64,000 nucleotides of DNA from an uncultured Verrucomicrobiales bacterium (GCA_937928545.1 CALGJQ010000007.1:248001-312000); one strand, 5' to 3'. Shown: positions 1-7,976, counted from the stretch's first letter. Numbers and translations are program-made. Notes: a model not told the origin generated them from the sequence alone.

Positions 1-14
1 GCGGTGATCTTCAT
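1..14 (-). CDS. Start of a RES-domain toxin gene (cut by window edge)
   Basis: Only the first four codons (M-K-I-T) lie in the window. The start codon overlaps the stop of the upstream Xre/ParS-type antitoxin gene as ATGA, a coupling typical of antitoxin-toxin pairs. In the RES-Xre family the gene directly downstream of this antitoxin type encodes an NAD+-degrading RES toxin, and such proteins often begin with a similar short basic/hydrophobic stretch. The identity is therefore inferred from position; the catalytic residues are off the edge. Confidence 0.4.
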
Positions 15-571
15 GAAAAGACCCCGTGCTCAATCCGACCGAGAAGGTTGACGACCTCCGCTGCGCCGGGCTCAGTGTCGCAAAATTCTAAGGGGCTGGC
101 TCCGCCGAGGGCGCGCTTGCCTTTGCTGAACCAGGTGCGCGCTTCGGTGAGGTCCTCGAAGACTTCGAGAGATTTTTGGAAAGCGGCGGCAACGCGGAGG
201 ATCGCTCCGGTTTCTTCGGGTTTGAAAATCTCCCGACGGGCGAGGGTGCGGGTCGGAATGCCGACGACGCTGGCGAGGAAATCTCCTGAAAATCCGGTGA
301 TGGCCTTGAGCTGCTCGAAGGCGGCCTTTGGGAGGCCTTCATGGATCGCACTGCGCACGGCCTCGACAGATGAGGTATCCGGAGCGCAGTAGCGACGGGT
401 CAGATTACTGAGGACGAGAGGGTAGTGGAAGCCGTGCCCACTGAGAGGATTGATGAGCCAAGTCTGCTTTTTCTTGAGAAGCTTAGGGCCATCCTTTGGA
501 ACGAATTCGGTCAGGAGGAAATCTCTTTTCTCAAGACTCTCCGTGTTTGAGGTTACCGTTAGTGTTGCCAT
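11..571 (-). CDS. Xre/MbcA/ParS-type antitoxin
   Basis: About 186 residues if translation starts at the internal ATG at 571; an in-frame ATG at 607 would add 12 residues. I prefer 571 because a palindrome and promoter-like bases lie just upstream of it. The C-terminal half has the features of the toxin-binding domain found in RES-Xre and MbcTA antitoxins (DUF2384): an HTH-like region with GIPTRTLARRE, then a helix ending in a conserved block with A-L-G-G-x-S-P-L-E and a final E-V-x-N-L-L-G-R-I-E-H-G. The N-terminal ~75 residues are less conserved. Such proteins bind and silence the RES toxin and repress their own promoter. The overlapping start of the next gene supports a toxin-antitoxin operon. 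Confidence 0.8.
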   Translation of the reverse strand: MATLTVTSNTESLEKRDFLLTEFVPKDGPKLLKKKQTWLINPLSGHGFHYPLVLSNLTRRYCAPDTSSVEAVRSAIHEGLPKAAFEQLKAITGFSGDFLASVVGIPTRTLARREIFKPEETGAILRVAAAFQKSLEVFEDLTEARTWFSKGKRALGGASPLEFCDTEPGAAEVVNLLGRIEHGVFS

Positions 572-572
572 C

Positions 573-592
573 TGGCGTAATGTGACACGCCA
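573..592. promoter_or_regulatory. Inverted repeat upstream of antitoxin gene, possible autoregulatory operator
   Basis: TGGCGT and ACGCCA form a perfect 6-bp inverted repeat separated by 8 bases, immediately upstream of the preferred start at 571. On the minus strand a TTGCCT box lies about 18 bases before an ACATTA box inside the palindrome, so binding there would block transcription. Antitoxins of this family usually autorepress; the operator role is inferred. Confidence 0.4.
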
Positions 593-613
593 AATGGCAA
601 AAGGCAAGTTTTT

Positions 614-1426
614 TTAGGCGAGGGCTTCCTTGATTGCCTTGATCTCTTGGGCCGCGCAGGCGTCGGCATCAGGCTTCGGGAAGACTTCGGCAGAGAGGTA
701 ACCGGTGTAGCCGACTTGTTTTAGTGCCGCTACGATCGGGGCGGGGTCGGTGTGGCCCATGCCCATCGCGGAGCGATTCGAGTCGGCGTAATGAACGTGG
801 CCAGTGTGCTTTCCGGCATCGATGATTGCTTGGGCGACGTCAGTCTCTTCGATGTTCATGTGGAATAGGTCGGCGAGGAGAACGATGTTATCTAGGCTGT
901 TTTCTTCGATGTATTTGGCGCCTTCCGCGAGGTGGTTGATGAGGTTGGTCTCGTAGCGATTGAGAGGTTCGTAAATAAAGGGAACGTCGTACTTCGCGGC
1001 GGCAGCGCCGGCGGCTTTGAGGGCCTCGGCGAGCCAGGTGAGAGCCTGATCGCGGGAGACGTCGCCGCCCCACTTGCCTTGCATCGATCCGAGGATGGCG
1101 GGCGCGCCGAGTTGGCCACCGAATTCGATCATTTTGATGATGAAATCGATAGCCTTTTCGCGAACGGAGGCATCGGGGTCAGTGAGAGAGAGTCCGTGTT
1201 TGACCATGCCAGCGCCGGTGCCGACGGCGGCAATGCCGAGGTCGTGTTCGGTGGCGAGGGCTTTTACTTCATCGATGGTGATAAAGTCGGGTCCGGGGAA
1301 GAAGAGTTCGACGGAGTCGTAGCCGTGTTTTTTTGCTGCGGCGAAGCCTTCGGCGAGAGGTTGTTGAAAGACGAAGGGGCCAGCGGCGGCTTCGGGGACT
1401 TGAGAGAGAGTGATGGCGGATTTCAT
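614..1426 (-). CDS. Sugar phosphate isomerase/epimerase (xylose-isomerase-like TIM barrel)
   Basis: A 270-residue protein. The start MKSAITL at 1426 is chosen over a longer open frame because the upstream 67 codons are Ser/Pro-rich and non-conserved in look. The sequence reads as an AP-endonuclease-2-like TIM barrel: a Tyr-Asp-Ser-Val-Glu-Leu-Phe strand near residue 30, GSMQGKW in mid-protein, the metal-site strand with EPLNRYETN, a LADLFHMNIEE strand, HVHYADSNR, and a final YLSAEVFPKPD strand. These match metal-dependent ketose 3-epimerases and hydroxypyruvate/inosose-type isomerases; the exact substrate cannot be told. It lies 58 bases downstream of an RbsD/FucU-type mutarotase gene on the same strand, which supports a role in monosaccharide catabolism. 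Confidence 0.85.
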   Translation of the reverse strand: MKSAITLSQVPEAAAGPFVFQQPLAEGFAAAKKHGYDSVELFFPGPDFITIDEVKALATEHDLGIAAVGTGAGMVKHGLSLTDPDASVREKAIDFIIKMIEFGGQLGAPAILGSMQGKWGGDVSRDQALTWLAEALKAAGAAAAKYDVPFIYEPLNRYETNLINHLAEGAKYIEENSLDNIVLLADLFHMNIEETDVAQAIIDAGKHTGHVHYADSNRSAMGMGHTDPAPIVAALKQVGYTGYLSAEVFPKPDADACAAQEIKAIKEALA

Positions 1427-1484
1427 GAAAGTTGGATGGTTTGGTTGAGGGGGACTCGGACTAAAGTCCAAGCTCCGTATGGGC

Positions 1485-1895
1485 TTAGACAGATTCGAGG
1501 ATGAGGTTGCCGTAGGCGGTGGGGTCTCCGGTGCGGATGAGGCCGATGGCGTTTGGAACGAGCTTTTTGAAATCGTTGTGGGGGAGTCGTGTGACTTCGA
1601 CTTCGGGATAGAGGCCTTTGAAGCCATCGAACTTTGTGTCGTAGAGGGAGACGACGTCGGCGGGGTTTGTGGTGAGGAATTCCTCAGCTTGCCAGATTTG
1701 GCCGACTTTAAAGTTGTCTTTTAAGACCTCGAGGAGATCGGTGATGAGAGGGATGCCTTTGGTGAGTGAAAGGTCGATGACTTCGATCTCGTTCCAATAG
1801 GGGAAGGCCCAATCGGCGATGACGAGGGTGTTGGTATGGCGGACTCGGGAGAGGAGATCGTTGACGGCGGGATTCAGAATTCCTTCTTGGATCAT
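1485..1895 (-). CDS. RbsD/FucU family sugar mutarotase (pyranase)
   Basis: 136 residues, close to the family's usual ~139. The N-terminal M-I-Q-E-G-I-L-N-P, RHTNTLVIADW with the conserved His, and the C-terminal block with IRTGDPTAYGNLILE are the marks of RbsD/FucU proteins, which interconvert pyranose and furanose or alpha and beta forms of ribose and fucose and form ring oligomers. The gene sits between pheA (45 bases upstream) and the TIM-barrel isomerase (58 bases downstream) on the minus strand, probably co-transcribed with the latter. Whether ribose, fucose or another sugar is used cannot be decided here. Confidence 0.85.
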   Translation of the reverse strand: MIQEGILNPAVNDLLSRVRHTNTLVIADWAFPYWNEIEVIDLSLTKGIPLITDLLEVLKDNFKVGQIWQAEEFLTTNPADVVSLYDTKFDGFKGLYPEVEVTRLPHNDFKKLVPNAIGLIRTGDPTAYGNLILESV

Positions 1896-1940
1896 GGCTG
1901 AGGAGAATTTGTCAGACTGATTTAAAATGACCAGAACGAA

Positions 1941-3008
1941 TCAACTGAGGTCAGGATAGGAACCGAGAATTTTGACGAGAGAGCAGTGAGTTTCGAGAGT
2001 TTCGAGGGCTTCTTTGACCTCGTCGTCATCGCAGTGGCCGGCGAGATCGACATAGAAAATGTATTCCCAGTCCTTTTGCTTGGAAGGGCGGCTTTCGATC
2101 TTGGACATGTTGATCGAGAAGGAGTCGAAGGCTTGGAGGGCCTTGACGAGAGAGCCGGGGCGATCGTGAACGGAGAAAAGAATGCTCGTGCGGTCCTTGC
2201 CGGTGGAAGGGCAGGTTTCCTCGCCGATGACGAGGAAGCGCGTGGTGTTGGTGGCGCGATCTTGGACGGCTTCGTCGAGCATGGTGAGGCCATAGAGCTG
2301 GGCTGCGAGTGGTCCTCCCATCGCAGCTGCTCCTTCGTGCGCTCGCTCTTTGGCGATCTCAGCGGCTTTGCTGGTGGAGGAGACATTGACGAGGTCGGCA
2401 TCAGGGAAGTTTTGCAAAATCCACTGGCGACATTGACCGAAGACTTGCGGGTGAGAGTAGATCGTTTTGATCTCGTCACGCGGAATGCTGGCCATGAGGC
2501 CGTTCTCAATACGGAGAAGGATTTGGGCGCAAATACGAAGGGGGGATTCCACGAAAAGATCAAGCGCGTGGGAGACAGCTCCTTCGGTCGAGTTTTCAAT
2601 CGGGACGACTCCGTAGGATGCCTTGCGGCGGGTGACTTGGTCGAAGACTTCGGCGAAGTTGGCGAGTGCTTGGTATTCGACTGAGTGGCCGAATTTTTTG
2701 ATGGCCGCTTGGTTGGTCCAAGTTCCCTTTGGTCCAAGGTAGGCGATTTTCAAATCATCTTCCAAGTGCAAAGCACAGGACATGATTTCGCGATAGATTG
2801 CCCGGACCGAATGATCAGGAAGGCGGCCCGCGTTCTTTTTTTCGAGGGCTTTGAGCAGAGCATCTTCGCGCTCGGGAGCGTAAATTTGAAGTCCTTCTTT
2901 TTTCTTAATCTCTCCGACTTCGTGAACGGCTTGGGCGCGTTCCGCGAGGAGGTCAAGAAGTTGGGTGTCGATCCGATCGATCGTTTTGCGAATGTCGTCG
3001 AGTGGCAT
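1941..3008 (-). CDS. pheA: Bifunctional chorismate mutase/prephenate dehydratase
   Basis: 355 residues from the ATG at 3008. Residues ~1-85 are an AroQ-type chorismate mutase domain (DIRKTIDRIDTQLLDLLAERA). Residues ~90-270 are prephenate dehydratase with the opening AYLGPKGTWTNQAA, GVVPIENSTEGAV and the catalytic TTRF motif. Residues ~280-355 are an ACT regulatory domain with RPGSLVKAL and the IESRP motif that bind phenylalanine for feedback inhibition. It catalyses chorismate to prephenate to phenylpyruvate in phenylalanine biosynthesis. The gene begins 4 bases after the scpB stop, so the two are translated from one mRNA. An upstream in-frame start inside scpB is less likely because the mutarotase-like N-terminus of AroQ begins at MPLDDIRK. 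Confidence 0.95.
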   Translation of the reverse strand: MPLDDIRKTIDRIDTQLLDLLAERAQAVHEVGEIKKKEGLQIYAPEREDALLKALEKKNAGRLPDHSVRAIYREIMSCALHLEDDLKIAYLGPKGTWTNQAAIKKFGHSVEYQALANFAEVFDQVTRRKASYGVVPIENSTEGAVSHALDLFVESPLRICAQILLRIENGLMASIPRDEIKTIYSHPQVFGQCRQWILQNFPDADLVNVSSTSKAAEIAKERAHEGAAAMGGPLAAQLYGLTMLDEAVQDRATNTTRFLVIGEETCPSTGKDRTSILFSVHDRPGSLVKALQAFDSFSINMSKIESRPSKQKDWEYIFYVDLAGHCDDDEVKEALETLETHCSLVKILGSYPDLS

Positions 3009-3012
3009 CGGG

Positions 3013-3786
3013 CTATTGAGTGGGTGAAGGCTCGTCTTCAGTGCTTTCAGGTTCGGCAGGTGCTTCTTCGGCAGGTTTTTCGACTGCCGAGAGGGCAAGT
3101 TGAGTTTCGGCGTCTTCTACGGGAGTGGGAATTTTGTCATCCGTGTCTTCTTCTGTTCCATCTGGGAGTTCCACTTTGCGGAGTTCGCCGATGTTAGGGA
3201 GCTCTTCGATGTCGGCGATACCGAAGTGCTCGAGGAAGAGCTCGGTGGTGGCATAGAGAAGAGGGCGGCCGGGGAGATCGGCGCGGCCGGAAATTTTGAC
3301 GAGCTCTCGATCAAGGAGTTTTTGCAGCATGCCATCGCAGGAAACTCCACGAACCGCTTCGAGAGCGGATTTCGTGACGGGCTGTCGATAGGCGATGATG
3401 GCGAGAGTTTCCATCGCAGGTGGGCTGAGGCGCTCAGGCTTTCGGCCCGGGAAGAGAAGTTTTACGAAGCCCGCGTAATCGGCTTTGGTGAAAATTTTCC
3501 AGCCCTTGGAGCCTTGATCGACGACGAAGGAGCGCTGGGTGGATTCGTAGTGCTTGTTTAGCTCGGAGAGGGCGGCCTCGATTTCCTCTTCGTTGATCTG
3601 AGCGAGAGCATCGAGATCGAGTTCTCGCTCTGGACTATCTGGCGCAGGGGCGTTTTCTGGGTTCTCAGTGATGGAATCTTCTGAGAACTCGGCAGCGCGA
3701 GCACGGACTAAGCGGGCCAATTCTGATGAAGGAAGAGGAGATTCTGAGGCGACGAGGAGGGATTCGAGGATGGAGGGCAGATCCAT
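3013..3786 (-). CDS. scpB: Segregation and condensation protein B
   Basis: 257 residues. ScpB is the winged-helix partner of ScpA and SMC in bacterial condensin. Diagnostic are the N-terminal ILESLLVASESPL, the core with LSPPAMETLAIIAYRQPVTKSALEAVRGV, and GRADLPGRPLLYATTELFLEHFGI. An acidic, low-complexity linker (~45-70) and a ~50-residue acidic Pro/Glu-rich tail are longer than in many homologues. It is the first gene of a minus-strand run with pheA 4 bases downstream. scpA is not in the window. Confidence 0.95.
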   Translation of the reverse strand: MDLPSILESLLVASESPLPSSELARLVRARAAEFSEDSITENPENAPAPDSPERELDLDALAQINEEEIEAALSELNKHYESTQRSFVVDQGSKGWKIFTKADYAGFVKLLFPGRKPERLSPPAMETLAIIAYRQPVTKSALEAVRGVSCDGMLQKLLDRELVKISGRADLPGRPLLYATTELFLEHFGIADIEELPNIGELRKVELPDGTEEDTDDKIPTPVEDAETQLALSAVEKPAEEAPAEPESTEDEPSPTQ

Positions 3787-3974
3787 AAAGCGGGCCGAAC
3801 CCTAGGTGGCTGGCGGAAGAATTCAAGAGCATGGTGAGGGGTGAGGGGAGAAAGCTGCGGGAAATTCAGCTTGCGCCCTGATCATAAAAGGCCTAAAGAC
3901 GCCCGCCTTTCCAAAAGATTACGGACTCAACGTCTTTTCTCAATTGGCGAGAAATTTTCCCCATTACTTATTTC

Positions 3975-4787
3975 ATGGCTAAAAAATCAGCTAAAAAGAA
4001 GACTGCTAAAAAGGCTGCCAAGAAGGCACCTGCAAAGAAAGCAGTGAAGAAGGCCGCAAAAAAAGCGGCTCCAAAGAAAAAGGTCGCTAAAAAAGCAGCT
4101 CCAAAGAAAAAGGCTGCGAAGAAAGCGGCTAAAAAAGCCGCTCCGAAGAAAAAGGCCGCGAAGAAAGCCGCTCCGAAGAAAAAGGTGGCTAAAAAGGCAG
4201 CTAAGAAAGCACCCGTTAAAAAGGCCGCTGTGAAAAAAGTGGCGGCCAAAGCCGCTGAGGCACCTTCCAAGGTCGCGAAGAAAGCGACAAAGAAGATTTC
4301 TAAAAAGGCCGCAAAGGTTGAAGAGGAATTGCCACCGGTTGTGGTGAAGCGGAAATATGTTCGGCCTGAGCGTGTTGCGAAATTGACGGTTTTTGAGAAA
4401 AAGCAGCGTCAACGTTTGTTGGATCTTCGAGATCAGATCACCGATTCGATGTATGGCATTCAGAATGATACGATCAAAGGTGGTGCCGAGGGCAGTGATA
4501 CCAGCGGCTCGGGAATGCACCAAGGAGATGCTGGGTCAGATGCCTATGACCGCGACTTTGCTCTGACGATGCTCTCGAAAGAGGCCAACGCGCTTGGTGA
4601 AATCGAGGAAGCTCTCCAACGTTTGGAAATGGGAACTTACGGAATCTGTGAAGAATCTGGAGCTAAGATCCCCAATCCTCGCCTTGAAGCGATGCCCTTC
4701 GCTCGCCTCACCGTTGAGCGTCAGGCTGCGAAGGAGCAGGAAAATTCGACTCGTGATTTCACGAATCGCGATTTCGGATTTAACTAG
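3975..4787 (+). CDS. DksA/TraR-like protein with histone-H1-like Lys/Ala N-terminus, degenerate zinc finger
   Basis: 270 residues in two parts. Residues 1-~115 are almost only Lys, Ala and Pro in AAPKKK/AKKA repeats, like histone-H1-type DNA-binding tails. Residues ~130-250 match DksA/TraR: a coiled coil, an acidic tip (D-A-Y-D-R-D), and the finger region GTYGICEESGAKIPNPRLEA. In zinc-bound DksA the finger has C-x2-C and C-x2-C; here only Cys225 remains, with Ser228, Thr246 and Arg249 at the other positions, although the frame is intact. The family binds the secondary channel of RNA polymerase with ppGpp; a basic tail could tether the protein to DNA. Followed by a strong terminator, so probably monocistronic. 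Confidence 0.85.
   Translation: MAKKSAKKKTAKKAAKKAPAKKAVKKAAKKAAPKKKVAKKAAPKKKAAKKAAKKAAPKKKAAKKAAPKKKVAKKAAKKAPVKKAAVKKVAAKAAEAPSKVAKKATKKISKKAAKVEEELPPVVVKRKYVRPERVAKLTVFEKKQRQRLLDLRDQITDSMYGIQNDTIKGGAEGSDTSGSGMHQGDAGSDAYDRDFALTMLSKEANALGEIEEALQRLEMGTYGICEESGAKIPNPRLEAMPFARLTVERQAAKEQENSTRDFTNRDFGFN
3978..4300 (+). repeat. Degenerate tandem coding repeats for Lys/Ala/Pro tail
   Basis: The first ~105 codons of the DksA-like gene consist of imperfect repeats of an AAA/AAG-rich unit encoding A-A-P-K-K-K-x-A-K-K. The units differ mostly at third codon positions, so the repeat is kept by selection on protein composition as well as by slippage. It is a likely site of length variation between strains. 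Confidence 0.7.
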
Positions 4788-4806
4788 GATTCTAAAATCT
4801 TCTATC

Positions 4807-4846
4807 AAACCCGTGATCGGAAACTTTTCGATTGCGGGTTTGTTTT
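4807..4846 (+). terminator. Rho-independent terminator after the DksA-like gene
   Basis: A 13-bp stem (4807-4819 with 4829-4841, two G-U wobbles) with a 9-base loop, followed by GTTTTA. It starts 19 bases after the stop codon of the DksA-like gene and separates it from the next gene. Confidence 0.8.
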
Positions 4847-4879
4847 ATCCCTTAATCACTCATAACCTACACTCTAATC

Positions 4880-6229
4880 ATGAAGCATCTTTTACCTATC
4901 GCGGCATCGTGCCTCCTCGCAGGGGGGGCGATCGGATATATCGCTGGAAATAACGGAACGAGCGAGGAAGAAGTCGAGACGGAAAGCGTTTCCAGAAAGG
5001 CTGTTTCATCTGGAAGTTCCCGTTCCGTCTCAAAGTCGGGATCGTCGGCAGGATCGGGTTCAAGTGGTCAACAAAAGCCCCAGACTTATGCTGAGGTTTC
5101 CGCAACTCCTGGTCAAACGGCGCGGCTTCAAGCGCTGGTTGAACTATACTCAGGCTTAAGTAGCGAGGAATTCGTGAAAGAGGCGGAGAAGCTCGATGGC
5201 CTTCCCTTCAATGAGCGCATTTTGAGCGCCTACATTCTTTTTGCGTCCTGGGCTGAGACTTCGCCCTACGAGGCCTTCGATCATGCAAATACAAAAATGG
5301 GCCGGACGGGAATGTTTGTGCGACCTACTATTTTGCAAAGTTGGGCATCAACTGACCCGAAAGCGGCTTCCCAGTATTATGAGTCCAATAAATCTGAATT
5401 CGCGATGATGGGAATGATGGGTGGGGGACGTGGCGGCTCTTCCGGAGCAGGCACGGTCGCCGGCGAGTGGGCTAAGCAAGATCCAGAAGGGGCTTTAGCT
5501 TGGGCCAAGACTCTCGAAGGGCGAGATGGTGCAGATGCCTCAATGAAGGTGATTTCACAAATCGCAGCGACTGATCCGGAGCGAGCATCGAGCCTCACTT
5601 CGGGTCTTGCTGGAGATGCCTTAGCGAAGGCCAATAATTCAATTGCTTCTGAGTGGGCCAAGAAAGATTGGTCATCAACGGAATCGTTCATTGAAGGACT
5701 TCCCGCAGATCAGCAGGGAAATGCTTTAGGTGCCGCGGTCGAATCCTTAGCAAGCGAAAATCCCCAGCTCGCAGCGACAAAAGCCCTAGAGATCCCAGAA
5801 GGGAATGCTCGGGACGAAGCGATTGAGAGCGTGGCGGAATCGATGGCTCGGGAGAATCCCGCGGAGGCTGCAGAGTGGATCGTTGAGAACGGGAGCGAAA
5901 AAGCCCAATCAGAGGCAATGCGCGATGTTATGGGAAGTTGGGTCAGTGTCGATGCCTCGGCTGCCAAGGCTTTTGCCGTAGAGCAGCCTGAAGGAGAACT
6001 TCGTGATTCTGCTGTTTCTTCGTTCGTTTTGAGTGACACGAAAGGTAACCCTCAGGAAAATATCCAACTTGCGGAGACGATCACGAATGAGCGTTCTCGT
6101 GGATGGGCGATCGGAGCAACCACGATGCGCTGGATGACTCAGGATCGTGAAGCAGCTACCGAGTATATTCAGAATTCTGAAACCATTAACGAGGGGATGA
6201 AGAATCGGATTTTAAACGGAGGGCGCTAA
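4880..6229 (+). CDS. Membrane-anchored or exported WAxxDP-repeat protein, function unknown
   Basis: 449 residues. A hydrophobic N-terminal segment (~4-24) is a signal anchor or signal peptide and is followed by a Ser/Gly-rich linker. The rest contains about eight degenerate helical repeats of ~30 residues, each with a core like WA-K-x-D-P-x-x-A (WASTDPKAA, WAKQDPEGA, WAKKDWSST, LASENPQLA, MARENPAEA, WMTQDREAA), a style common in Verrucomicrobiota exported proteins. Such solenoids suggest a scaffold in the periplasm; no catalytic motif is visible. It stands alone between a terminator and a 62-base gap. Confidence 0.8.
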   Translation: MKHLLPIAASCLLAGGAIGYIAGNNGTSEEEVETESVSRKAVSSGSSRSVSKSGSSAGSGSSGQQKPQTYAEVSATPGQTARLQALVELYSGLSSEEFVKEAEKLDGLPFNERILSAYILFASWAETSPYEAFDHANTKMGRTGMFVRPTILQSWASTDPKAASQYYESNKSEFAMMGMMGGGRGGSSGAGTVAGEWAKQDPEGALAWAKTLEGRDGADASMKVISQIAATDPERASSLTSGLAGDALAKANNSIASEWAKKDWSSTESFIEGLPADQQGNALGAAVESLASENPQLAATKALEIPEGNARDEAIESVAESMARENPAEAAEWIVENGSEKAQSEAMRDVMGSWVSVDASAAKAFAVEQPEGELRDSAVSSFVLSDTKGNPQENIQLAETITNERSRGWAIGATTMRWMTQDREAATEYIQNSETINEGMKNRILNGGR

Positions 6230-6291
6230 AGATTATTCCTCGTCAAATTTGACAGTCACTCGAATGGTTTCCATCTTGTTGAAGAAGCTCG

Positions 6292-6717
6292 ATGGGTTCT
6301 TCCGATAAAAACTACGCGATAGCCCGAATTGATCTTCCGGGGGCCAGCACCCATGGCTGGCAAGTTCGCTTGCAAAGGCGCGGGGTGAAATTTGCGAAAT
6401 ACTTCGGCGATCGGATCCACGGAGATTCCGATCTCTCTCTGAAAGCGGCACGAGCATGGCGGGATGATCTGTTGTCCCAAGTAAAGGAAACGGAGCAGGC
6501 GAGGATTTGCACTCGCTCCGTGAGGAATCGTTCTGGAGTCGTCGGCGTATCGAAAGTGAAAGTCGTGACCAACGGTTCGAGCTATGAATTTTGGCAAGCC
6601 ACTTGGTCGCCTGAGGTGGGGCGTCGTCGTTGTGTGAAATTTTCAATTCGGAGATATGGGGACCGTGAAGCATTTCGACTCGCGGTCGTGGCGCGCGAGG
6701 AAGGAGTGGGAAGCTAA
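6292..6717 (+). CDS. Small protein with two AP2-like DNA-binding folds
   Basis: 141 residues and basic. The C-terminal half has the pattern of bacterial AP2-like domains, with SGVVGV, then WQATW, a basic strand, F-S-I-R-R-Y-G and a closing helix with EAFRLAVVARE. The N-terminal half resembles a second copy (GWQVRLQRRGVKFAKYFGD followed by a helix AARAWRDDLL). AP2 domains bind DNA through a three-stranded sheet and in bacteria are found in homing-endonuclease and integrase-related proteins or alone as possible regulators. No nuclease motif is present. The assignment rests on pattern recognition. A purine-rich GAAGAAG lies before the ATG. Confidence 0.6.
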   Translation: MGSSDKNYAIARIDLPGASTHGWQVRLQRRGVKFAKYFGDRIHGDSDLSLKAARAWRDDLLSQVKETEQARICTRSVRNRSGVVGVSKVKVVTNGSSYEFWQATWSPEVGRRRCVKFSIRRYGDREAFRLAVVAREEGVGS

Positions 6718-6788
6718 GAAGTTCATCACAGATCTCTGATTCCTAGTCTTGCCAGATCCCTAAGGAATTGCTTTTCTCCAATCCAACA

Positions 6789-7652
6789 ATGTCCGGTCCT
6801 TCTGAAATTATCTGTCGCCCATCTAAGTGGTTCCTCTGGCGTGCCCTGTTGATGCTCGCGATGTTTGGTGGCTTTGCCTTCTACTTCCTTTACGATTGGA
6901 AGATTGGCTATCCTAAGAAGAACTATATTATCGCCAACTACGATGCCTTTAACGACGCCGGACAAGCATGGACGGTTGATGAGAATCGCAATAACTGGAA
7001 GGAATATGTCGCGAAACAAACGCTGCCCTTTCGCGATGAGGAGGGGATTTATCCGCCGGGAACAGATCTCGAAGAAAAATGGCCCGAAATTTTGGCAACC
7101 ATGTCCGGAAACGGCAATGACGAGGAATTGTGGAAAGAATTTAGTGGAGAGAAAGCTTGGCCCCAGCAGCTGGATACCACCGAGGATTTTATGCCGGCCT
7201 ACAAAATCAGGCATCAACTCATTGCTTCGCTCGTTTGTTTCGCTCTGACTGCGATTGCGCTCTTCTTTTTACTCCGCACTAAAAGCCGAGTGATGAAGGT
7301 CGATGATCAAGGTTATTATCCTCCGGGCGGTGATCTTGTGCCCTTTGATAAAATGACGGTGCTGGATAAAAGGAAGTGGGAATCTAAAGGCTTAGCTTCG
7401 CTCACGTATACTGATGGTGGAGGAGAGGAGAAAAAGGCCAAGATTGACGGAATGGTCTACGGGCAATTTAGAGAGGAAGATGGCGCTCCGGCTGAAGCCC
7501 TCTTCCAAAAGGTGCTTGCCAATTTTGAAGGAGAACTCATTGAGCTCGTCGTTGATGATGACGATGACGATTTAGAGGAGGAAGAAGCTGAGAGCACAAC
7601 AAAAGACGAGATTAGCGACTCAGCGGTCAATCTACCCGAAGGCAAAGATTGA
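6789..7652 (+). CDS. Two-pass membrane protein, function unknown
   Basis: 287 residues from the ATG at 6789; an upstream in-frame TTG at 6768 is less likely. Transmembrane segments are seen at ~15-35 and ~143-162. The loop between them is rich in Trp, Lys and Glu, with E-G-I-Y-P-P-G. After the second segment a soluble domain includes the related [17 protein letters not shown], and the C-terminus ends in a run of Asp and Glu ([13 protein letters not shown]). No family is recognised. acpP follows 47 bases later. Confidence 0.75.
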   Translation: MSGPSEIICRPSKWFLWRALLMLAMFGGFAFYFLYDWKIGYPKKNYIIANYDAFNDAGQAWTVDENRNNWKEYVAKQTLPFRDEEGIYPPGTDLEEKWPEILATMSGNGNDEELWKEFSGEKAWPQQLDTTEDFMPAYKIRHQLIASLVCFALTAIALFFLLRTKSRVMKVDDQGYYPPGGDLVPFDKMTVLDKRKWESKGLASLTYTDGGGEEKKAKIDGMVYGQFREEDGAPAEALFQKVLANFEGELIELVVDDDDDDLEEEEAESTTKDEISDSAVNLPEGKD

Positions 7653-7699
7653 ATTTTAAGAGTTGCCAAATACGTACACTCCCATTAATCCAAAAAGCC

Positions 7700-7939
7700 A
7701 TGGCAGATAACATCCAAGAAAAAGTCACCGAAATCATCGTGGAGCAGCTCGGCGTCAGCGCTGATCAAGTGAAGCCCGAATCAAAAATGATCGAAGATCT
7801 CGGCGCCGATTCCCTCGACGCTGTGGAGCTCGTCATGGCTGTTGAAGAGGAGTTCGAAATCGAAGTTCCTGATGAGGAAGCCGAGAAGCTCGTTTCCGTC
7901 AACGACATCGTTTCTCACGTCGAGAAGGCCAAAGCCTAG
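7700..7939 (+). CDS. acpP: Acyl carrier protein
   Basis: 79 residues, the family's usual length. The start at 7700 gives MADNIQEKV; a longer frame from 7649 has no family match. Helix II carries [10 protein letters not shown], in which Ser38 is the 4'-phosphopantetheine attachment site, and the protein is very acidic. It carries acyl intermediates in type II fatty acid synthesis in the cytoplasm. A perfect terminator hairpin follows 37 bases after the stop. accA lies about 1.5 kb downstream, so fatty acid genes are loosely grouped. Confidence 0.95.
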   Translation: MADNIQEKVTEIIVEQLGVSADQVKPESKMIEDLGADSLDAVELVMAVEEEFEIEVPDEEAEKLVSVNDIVSHVEKAKA

Positions 7940-7976
7940 GCCTTGCGACTGATTTGCGAAGCAAAACCTTTCAAGT

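Noticed and set aside
932-1504. Open frame antisense to the isomerase gene
   Set aside because: The Gly/Glu/Val-rich product is typical of the complement of a GC-skewed gene; the minus-strand frame shows conserved motifs.
1986-2684. Open frame antisense to pheA
   Set aside because: Shadow of pheA, whose catalytic motifs are intact on the other strand.
3978-4300. Regular repeats that could suggest a CRISPR or minisatellite
   Set aside because: No spacers; the repeats are coding, in frame and vary mostly at third positions.
3987-4523. Long open frame antisense to the DksA-like gene
   Set aside because: It is the complement of the AAA/AAG-rich repeats, giving Phe/Leu-rich nonsense; the plus-strand frame has clear DksA similarity and a terminator.
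7663-7691. TTGCCA-17-TAATCC as an acpP promoter
   Set aside because: It would place the transcript start almost on the start codon, leaving no room for a ribosome binding site; not convincing enough to list.
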